Notes under the pieces: generated by a model
What the model saw: only the letters and a program-made list of their open reading frames with translations
Told to the model about the DNA's origin: nothing
The model's database searches: none
Part shown: positions 57,923-64,000 of the stretch, piece after piece
Numbering within the stretch: position 1 is the first letter of the stretch
Layout of the letters: each line of letters begins with the position of its first letter
Source of the DNA: Halomonadaceae bacterium T82-2
Lineage (GTDB): Bacteria > Pseudomonadota > Gammaproteobacteria > Pseudomonadales > Halomonadaceae
Length of the DNA stretch: 64,000 nt
Reading direction: 5' to 3'
Assembly (NCBI GenBank): GCA_001577635.1
Contig: LSBP01000001.1
Span: 248,001-312,000 of the forward strand
Made by a program: the position numbers and the translations under genes

Positions 57923-59028
57923 GCGCCGCTCCCGCTACGGGCTACATCGGCCGGCGTTCCGGCGGCCGGCGTTCCGGCGGCCGGCGTACCGGCACCCTGG
58001 TCGCGGGTGTCGATTCCCGGCACCACCGACAGCCCCCCGCGCAGGCGGCCCAGGGCGTCGTCGGGCCCGGTGACGCGAATCTTCACCGGCACCCGCTGGA
58101 CGATCTTGTTGAAGTTGCCGGTGGCGTTGTCCTGCGGCAGCAGGCTGAACTGGGTTCCGGTGGCCGGCGCCAGGCTGTCGACCACGCCATGGAAGGTCGT
58201 GTCGGGATAGGCGTCGACATGAATGTCCACCGGCTGGCCGACGCGCATCCGCGCGAGCTGGGTTTCCTTGTAGTTGGCCACCACGTAGGCCGAGTCGATG
58301 GGCACCAGCTGCATCAGCGTCAGCGACGGCTGGGCGAGCGTGCCGGCCTCGACGGTCAGGTTGCCGACCACACCGTCGCGGGGCGCGACGATGCGGGTCT
58401 TGTCGAGCTGATGACGGGCGTAGGCCAGGTCGGCCCGGGCGGCGTCGCGACTGGCACGGGCACTGTCGACATCCGACTCGGCGACCGCCAGCCGGCGCTG
58501 CGCCGAGGTCACCGCGGCCTCGCGGGCGGCGAGCGTCGATTTGGCGACCCGCAGCGCGGCCTGGTCGTCCTCGTACTGCTGGCGCGAGCCATAGTTGCGC
58601 GAGGCCAGCTTCGACGAGCGCGCCAGGTGCTGCCGGGCCTGGTCGACATCGGCACGGGCCGCCTCGACCTGCGACCGGGCCTCGTCGATCGCCGCCTTCT
58701 GCAACGCCACCCGGCGCCGGGCCTGGGCGATCGAGGCCGTGGCCACCGCCAGCTGCGCCTCGGCCTGGCTGACCCGATCGCGATAGCTGGCATCGTCGAG
58801 GCGGACCAGCAGCTGCCCTTGCGTCACCGGCTGGTTGTCGTCGACCGCCACCTCGGCGACCCGGGCCGCCAGCTCGGCGCGAATCGCCACGCTGTCGGTA
58901 TGCACGTAGGCGTTGTCGGTCTCCTCGATGAAGCGTCCGACCTGCCACCACTCCCAGGCCCGCCAGCCCAGCACGGCCAGCGCCACGACGGCCACCAGCG
59001 CGCCCACGATCTTGCCCGTCTGCTTCAT
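57919..59028 (-). CDS. emrA: HlyD-family periplasmic adaptor (EmrA-like)
   Basis: VGRFIEETDNAYVHTDSVAIRAELAARVAEVAVDDNQPVTQGQLLVRLD. Confidence 0.93.
   Translation of the reverse strand: MKQTGKIVGALVAVVALAVLGWRAWEWWQVGRFIEETDNAYVHTDSVAIRAELAARVAEVAVDDNQPVTQGQLLVRLDDASYRDRVSQAEAQLAVATASIAQARRRVALQKAAIDEARSQVEAARADVDQARQHLARSSKLASRNYGSRQQYEDDQAALRVAKSTLAAREAAVTSAQRRLAVAESDVDSARASRDAARADLAYARHQLDKTRIVAPRDGVVGNLTVEAGTLAQPSLTLMQLVPIDSAYVVANYKETQLARMRVGQPVDIHVDAYPDTTFHGVVDSLAPATGTQFSLLPQDNATGNFNKIVQRVPVKIRVTGPDDALGRLRGGLSVVPGIDTRDQGAGTPAAGTPAAGTPADVARSGSGA
57949..57993. repeat. 15-bp tandem repeat x3 encoding (GTPAA)n at EmrA C-terminus
   Basis: ggccggcgttccggc x2 plus ggccggcgtaccggc. Confidence 0.95.
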
Positions 59029-59105
59029 GTCGACTCCTCGGTTCGATGCGCCCCGGCGCGGGCCCCGCCTGCCGCGGGTGCCGCCGCCCGACCCGGCTGC
59101 CACAC

Positions 59106-59125
59106 AGTGTAATGAATGCTACACT
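59106..59125. promoter_or_regulatory. Candidate TetR operator AGTGTA-N8-TACACT
   Basis: Perfect inverted repeat between divergent emrA and tetR. Confidence 0.7.
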
Positions 59126-59162
59126 ACATCGCCATCGAGGATCGATCCGGCCAGGAGTCACC

Positions 59163-59822
59163 ATGTCCGAATCCCGCCCCGGCCCGTGCACACGGGCCTG
59201 CACCCCGCGCGGCGAGGCGCGCCGCGAACGGCTGCTCGACGCCGCCCGGGACGTCTTCCTGGAACAGGGCTATGCCGGCGCGAGCGTCAACGACGTGGTC
59301 GCGCGGGCCGGCGGGTCGCTGGCCACGCTCTACAAGCTGTTCGGCAACAAGGAAGGGCTGTTCATGGCGGCCATGGAGCGCCACATCGCCACCGCCTGGG
59401 AGGTGCTGGAGGCCGGGCGGCGCGATGCCACCGCGCCGGAGCAGGTGCTCTTCGAGCTGGGCCGGCGGATGCTGGCGCTGGTCTTCGACCCGGGGGTGAT
59501 CCGGCTGACGCGGGGGCTGGCCTTCGAGGCGGAGCGGGCTCCCGCGCTCGGCGAACTGTTCCTGCGCCGCGGCCCCGACCGCACCCGCCAGGATCTGGCC
59601 GACTACCTGCGCGACCAGGTCGCCGCCGGCAACCTGGCGCTCGCCGACCCCCGCGAGGCCGCGGGCATGTTCATGGGCATGCTGCTCGGCGAGTGGCACA
59701 TCGACGCCCTGCTGGGCCGCCACCCCGCCCCCGACGACGCCCAGTGCGCCGAACGCGCCCGCCAGTGCGTGGCCATCTTTCTGGGTGGGGCACGCCCCGC
59801 CGGGTGGCGCGACCCGGTGTGA
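59163..59822 (+). CDS. TetR-family transcriptional regulator
   Basis: RRERLLDAARDVFLEQGYAGASVNDVVARAGGSLATLYKLFGNKEGLF. Confidence 0.93.
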   Translation: MSESRPGPCTRACTPRGEARRERLLDAARDVFLEQGYAGASVNDVVARAGGSLATLYKLFGNKEGLFMAAMERHIATAWEVLEAGRRDATAPEQVLFELGRRMLALVFDPGVIRLTRGLAFEAERAPALGELFLRRGPDRTRQDLADYLRDQVAAGNLALADPREAAGMFMGMLLGEWHIDALLGRHPAPDDAQCAERARQCVAIFLGGARPAGWRDPV

Positions 59823-59855
59823 TCTCTCGGTAGTTTGTGCATCCGGCGCCTGGCC

Positions 59856-59924
59856 GCGGGAGCGACTTCAGTCGCGATGGACCCGCCACCGGGCCGCCGC
59901 TGTCGGGGATGAATCCCCTCCCAC
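59856..59924. repeat. REP/BIME-like element, copy 1
   Basis: gcgggagcgacttcagtcgcgatg...ctgtcggggatgaatcccctcccac. Confidence 0.85.
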
Positions 59925-59963
59925 AAAACCCTCAATCAACCCGGCCAGCCTGACCGAAGGGCC

Positions 59964-60032
59964 GTGGGAGCGACTTCAGTCGCGATGACCCAGCCACGCC
60001 GGCACCGCTGTCGGGGATGAATCCCCTCCCGC
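59964..60032. repeat. REP/BIME-like element, copy 2
   Basis: gtgggagcgacttcagtcgcgatg...ctgtcggggatgaatcccctcccgc; same 69-bp architecture as copy 1. Confidence 0.85.
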
Positions 60033-60057
60033 ACCCCCTCGATCAGGCCTGACACTA

Positions 60058-60630
60058 CTAGGTCAGGGTCAGCACCTGCCCGTTCAGCGCCCGCCCTGCC
60101 CCGCCGGCCAGGAAGCGGGCACAATCCGCCACGGCGGAGCGGGACGCCCCGCGCGGGCACAGCAGGTTGATGCACACGCCCGGGCTGCCGGCATCGCCCA
60201 GCCGCCGCACCAGCGCCGCCAGTGCCTCGCGCACCATGCTCGCCGCCTGGCTGTCGCCGTCCGGGGCGACGGCCACCAGACGCCCGCCACCGCGGCTGTG
60301 CATCCAGGCCCGGGCGATCTGCAGCAGGGCCGAGGGCTCGGCGACCTGCTCGCTCAGCCGCCGCGCCAGGGGCACATGGCGCGCCAGCGGCGGCGGCGCA
60401 CAGACCAGCACATCCAGCCGGCCCAGGCGCCCGAGCAGGCGATCCAGCGCGCCCGTTTCCGCCACCTGGCCGAAGCGGTCCGCGCGCTCGCCGCCCAGGG
60501 CATCGAGCGTCCGCGCCAGACCGACGGCATCCGGCGTCAGCAGCGCCACCGTCGCGCCCTCCTCGAGGAAGGCCCGCGCCAGCGGTTCCAGCAGCTCGCC
60601 GCCGCCGGCGATCAAGACCCGTTTACGCAC
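60058..60630 (-). CDS. Short-chain dehydrogenase/reductase-like protein, catalytically degenerate
   Basis: MRKRVLIAGGGELLEPLARAFLEEGATVALL...DVLVCAPPPLA...ARFLAGGAGRALNGQVLTLT; no YxxxK. Confidence 0.7.
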   Translation of the reverse strand: MRKRVLIAGGGELLEPLARAFLEEGATVALLTPDAVGLARTLDALGGERADRFGQVAETGALDRLLGRLGRLDVLVCAPPPLARHVPLARRLSEQVAEPSALLQIARAWMHSRGGGRLVAVAPDGDSQAASMVREALAALVRRLGDAGSPGVCINLLCPRGASRSAVADCARFLAGGAGRALNGQVLTLT

Positions 60631-60677
60631 AGCCCTCTCCTCTCTCCGGGAAGCGCAGACATTTCGTCAGGGTTTCC

Positions 60678-62033
60678 TCACAGAAGCCCCGGCAGCCACA
60701 GCACCAGCGCCGGAAAGACCATGCACAGGATCAGCCCGGCGAGCTGCAGCAGCACGAAGGGGATGATCGAGCGATAGATGGTGCCGATGCCGATCTGCCC
60801 CTCGGTGATGCCCTTGAGGTAGAACAGCGCATAGCCGAACGGCGGGGTCAGGAAGCTGGTCTGCAGGTTGATCGCCACCAGGATGGCGAACCACACCAGC
60901 AGCCCTTGGCCGGAGAGGCCATAGCCGAAGTCCAGCGCCTCGATCACCGGCGCGACCAGCGGCAGCACCACGAAGCTGATCTCGATCCACTCGAGGAAGA
61001 AGCCGAGCACGAAGATCAGGCCCATGATCAGCAGCATCAGCCCGTAGGGGCCCAGGCCGGTGCCGGTGATCAGGTCCTCGATCATGTAGGCGCCGCCCAG
61101 GCGCTTGAAGATCACCGAGAAGCAGGTCGCGCCGATCACCACGAACAGGATCATCGCCGAGGTCCGCGAGGTCTCGCGCACCGCCTCGCGCAGGGTCGCC
61201 CAGTCCAGGCTGCGCATGACCAGCGCCAGCAGCAGGCTGCCGCCCGCGCCGATCGCTGCCGCCTCGGTGGGCGTGGCGATGCCGGCCATGATCGAGCCGA
61301 GCACGGCGACGATCAGCGCCACCGGTCCCAGCAGGTCGCGCAGCAGCGCCAGCGGCAGCGGCGTGGTGTCGGCCTCCGCGGAATTCTGGTCGACCAGCGG
61401 CGCCCAGTCCGGCTTGAGCCGCGCGGTGATCAGCAGATAGGCGATGTACAGCCCGCCCAGCAGCAGCCCGGGCAGCAGCGCGGCCTTGAACAGCGCGCCC
61501 ACCGAGACCTGGAGGATCGAGCCCATCAGCACCAGCATGATCGACGGCGGAATCAGGATGCCCAGGGTCCCCGAGGCGGCGATCACCCCGCAGGCCATTT
61601 CGGCGCGGTAGCCCTGCTTGAGCATCACCGGCAGCGCCAGCAGGCCCAGCATCACCACCGAGGCGCCGATGATGCCGGTGCTGGCGGCCATGACGATGCC
61701 CAGCATCGCCACCGACACCGCCAGCCCGCCGTGGGTGCGCCCGAACAGCCGCTGCAGGGTCAGCAGCAGGCGCCGGGCGACCCCGGAGCGCTCGAGCATC
61801 AGCCCCATGAACACGAACAGCGGAATGGCGATCATCAGCCAGTTCTCGACCACCCCGCCGAAGATCCGCGAGCTGACCGTGCCCAGGAAGGGCAGCGGCA
61901 CCCCGCCGATGAACGAGAAGATGATGCCCAGCCCGCCGAGCAGGAAGGCGACGGGATAGCCGGTGAAGATTCCCGCCAGCAGGGTGACGATCATCGCCAG
62001 CGCCAGTGCGTACTCGCTCAGGAACTCAGCCAT
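60678..62033 (-). CDS. dctM: TRAP transporter large permease (DctM)
   Basis: LAGIFTGYPVAFLLGGLGIIF; GVIAASGTLGILIPPSIMLVLMG. Confidence 0.95.
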   Translation of the reverse strand: MAEFLSEYALALAMIVTLLAGIFTGYPVAFLLGGLGIIFSFIGGVPLPFLGTVSSRIFGGVVENWLMIAIPLFVFMGLMLERSGVARRLLLTLQRLFGRTHGGLAVSVAMLGIVMAASTGIIGASVVMLGLLALPVMLKQGYRAEMACGVIAASGTLGILIPPSIMLVLMGSILQVSVGALFKAALLPGLLLGGLYIAYLLITARLKPDWAPLVDQNSAEADTTPLPLALLRDLLGPVALIVAVLGSIMAGIATPTEAAAIGAGGSLLLALVMRSLDWATLREAVRETSRTSAMILFVVIGATCFSVIFKRLGGAYMIEDLITGTGLGPYGLMLLIMGLIFVLGFFLEWIEISFVVLPLVAPVIEALDFGYGLSGQGLLVWFAILVAINLQTSFLTPPFGYALFYLKGITEGQIGIGTIYRSIIPFVLLQLAGLILCMVFPALVLWLPGLL

Positions 62034-62661
62034 GCGGCGCCTCCTCGTCGTGGTGGTCGGAGGCCAGATGCGCCGGGTCGAACAGCCCGGCGAGGTTGTG
62101 CAGCACCTGCCCCAGGGCCCCGATGGCCAGGAACACCAGGCTGATCGGCAGGATCGCCTTGATCAGGTAGCGGTCGGTGAGTCCGCCGTAGTTGGAATGC
62201 TCGCCGGAGAGATACGACATCGTCACGAAGTGCTTGGACAGCCAGGCCACCAGCAGGCAGAACGGAATCAGGAAGATCACGTGGCCGAGGATGTCGATGA
62301 TCGCCCGCCCGCGCGGCGACAGCCGGTGGTAGACGAGATCGACGCGCACGTGGGTGTCGTGGTGCAGGGCGTAGGTGCCGCCGAACAGCGTCAGCACGCC
62401 GAACAGGTGCCACTGCAGCTCGGTGATGCTGTTGATGGTCAGGGCCTTGCCGAACAGCAGCACGTCGGTCTGCCATTCGGCGATCTCGTTGATGCCCAGG
62501 GCGTTGAGGGTCACGGTGGTGAGCACGGCCAGCATCACCAGCAGCACCAGCCAGCTGGTGACGCGGCCCACCCACAGCCCCAGCCCGACCAGCGGTCGGG
62601 CCAGGGCCTCGCATGCCGTGCCGCCTCGACTGCGCCAGGGCGCAAGGTCGGCGGTGGGCAT
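62026..62661 (-). CDS. dctQ: TRAP transporter small permease (DctQ)
   Basis: 4-TM protein overlapping dctM; ADVLLFGKALTINSITELQWHLFGVLTLFGGTYALHHDTHVRVD. Confidence 0.9.
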   Translation of the reverse strand: MPTADLAPWRSRGGTACEALARPLVGLGLWVGRVTSWLVLLVMLAVLTTVTLNALGINEIAEWQTDVLLFGKALTINSITELQWHLFGVLTLFGGTYALHHDTHVRVDLVYHRLSPRGRAIIDILGHVIFLIPFCLLVAWLSKHFVTMSYLSGEHSNYGGLTDRYLIKAILPISLVFLAIGALGQVLHNLAGLFDPAHLASDHHDEEAPHG

Positions 62662-63776
62662 CAGGCGTCTCCTTCAGACCCGCTGGTGCCGTCCGAGTCG
62701 GTGTCCTTGATCGGCTCCGGCGCGGGCAGCGCCTGCAGCTTGTACCACTCGTCGATCAGCCCGACGTGCTTCATCAGCGACTTGTAGGCCTCGGCGAAGG
62801 CCGGGTTCTGCTGCATCTCCTCCTGGCGCACCTCGACCCAGGCATCCTGCAGCGCCTGGATCACCGAGTCGGGGAAGCGCTTGACCTGCACCCCCTTCTC
62901 CTCGAGCTTGTGGATGGTGCGCACCTGCGCGGGCGGCGCCTCGGCCATCGCCCACTGCAGGGTCGAGCGGCAGGCGGTCTCGAACTGCGCCTTGCGCTCG
63001 TCGCTGTACTGGTCCCAGACCTGCTGGTTGACGATCAGCGAGAACCAGCTCGCGCTCTGGTGCCAGCCGGGGAAGTAGTAGTACTTGGCGACCTCGTCGA
63101 AGCCCATCGCCGCGTCGACCTGCGGCACCGAGAACTCGGTGGCGTCGACGCGCCCGCGCTCCAGCGCCAGGTAGATCTCGTTGCCCGGCACCAGCTGGGT
63201 CGAGGCGCCGAGCTTGTTGAGCACCTTGGCGCCCAGCCCGGAGATGCGCATCGACAGGCCCTTGAAGTCCTCGGGCGACTTGATCTCCTTGTTGTACCAG
63301 CCGCCGGTCTCCTGCGGCGAGATGAAGCACGGCAGCACCTTCACGCCGTAGGGGTCGTAGGCCTTCTGCAGCAGCTTCGTGCCCTCGCCGGCCCACATCC
63401 ACGACATGAAGGCCTCCGGCGACGGGCCGAACGGCAGCGCGCCGTAGAGGTTGGTGATCGGCACGGTGCCCGCCCAGTAGCCGATCCAGTCCCAGCCGGC
63501 CTGCACGGCCCCGGAGGACACCGAGTTGAAGACCTCGAAGGGCGGCACCAGATCCCCCGGCTCGTGCACGCGCAGCGATACCGCACCGCCGGTGGCGGTC
63601 TCGAGTTCCTTGGAGAGGTGCTCGGCCCCGGCGCCGAGGAAGTTCTGGGTCGAGAAGGTACTGGCCACGTCGAGCCGCTTGGGGCCCTCGGCGTGGGCCG
63701 GCGCGGTCAGCATGGCGGCGCTCGCCAGGGCGATCGCCGAGGCCAGCAGCGAGCGGGTGGTGACGGTGTGAGGCAT
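62661..63776 (-). CDS. dctP: TRAP transporter substrate-binding protein (DctP family)
   Basis: Signal peptide; ERGRVDATEFSVPQVDAAMGF; GNEIYLALERG; upstream of dctQM. Confidence 0.92.
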   Translation of the reverse strand: MPHTVTTRSLLASAIALASAAMLTAPAHAEGPKRLDVASTFSTQNFLGAGAEHLSKELETATGGAVSLRVHEPGDLVPPFEVFNSVSSGAVQAGWDWIGYWAGTVPITNLYGALPFGPSPEAFMSWMWAGEGTKLLQKAYDPYGVKVLPCFISPQETGGWYNKEIKSPEDFKGLSMRISGLGAKVLNKLGASTQLVPGNEIYLALERGRVDATEFSVPQVDAAMGFDEVAKYYYFPGWHQSASWFSLIVNQQVWDQYSDERKAQFETACRSTLQWAMAEAPPAQVRTIHKLEEKGVQVKRFPDSVIQALQDAWVEVRQEEMQQNPAFAEAYKSLMKHVGLIDEWYKLQALPAPEPIKDTDSDGTSGSEGDA

Positions 63777-63833
63777 GAACGTTCTCCTTGAGCATTGTTG
63801 TTGTTCCCCCGTCATGGGGGCTCGTCAATGCCC

Positions 63834-63849
63834 AGCAAGGAGACTGCCA
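63834..63849 (-). promoter_or_regulatory. Predicted sigma-54 -24/-12 promoter of DctPQM operon
   Basis: Minus strand TGGCAGTCTCCTTGCT vs TGGCACGNNNNTTGCW; GG-N10-GC spacing exact. Confidence 0.7.
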
Positions 63850-64000
63850 GTTCCGGCAAAACGCCTTTCCCGTCAGGCCACTGCGATGGCCATACACGAC
63901 CGCACCGTGCCGGGGGAGCCGCTCAGGGTGTGACCGGCACACGCCGTCGTCCGAGAATCCGGACGCCTCGGCGGACGCGGCGTCTCGAAAACGCCCTTCG

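Overview
This is a high-GC, chromosome-like window from a gammaproteobacterium. Gene content resembles the Halomonas family; this is inference from protein families, no search was run. I support about 57 protein-coding genes, mostly housekeeping, transport and regulation: FabY-type ketosynthase, coaD, dgt, dacB, tmcA, cydDC/cydAB, a yehZYXW-type glycine-betaine ABC operon, a TAXI-TRAP and a DctPQM TRAP operon, DctB/DctD-type sigma-54 regulation, an EctB/DoeD-like transaminase with an aldehyde dehydrogenase, dps, pepD, phoX and emrAB-tetR. No rRNA, tRNA, CRISPR array, prophage or transposase was recognised. The most interesting signals are mainly outside the ORF track. (1) Two dispersed 82-nt intergenic elements (19082-19163 on +, 51846-51927 on -) align without gaps at about 74% identity, and compensatory changes keep two helices paired. 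(2) Sigma-54 -24/-12 promoters precede both TRAP operons, one with a tandem dyad UAS next to a GAFTGA-type activator. (3) A tandem entericidin-like pair is missing from the ORF track. (4) A predicted pore-less voltage-sensor-like protein. (5) A 9-residue His/Gly/Glu repeat protein is divergent from a PiuC-like hydroxylase. (6) Matching FNR/ANR-type boxes lie upstream of cydAB and cydDC. (7) A duplicated REP/BIME pair. Many long ORFs in the track are antisense artefacts of high GC.
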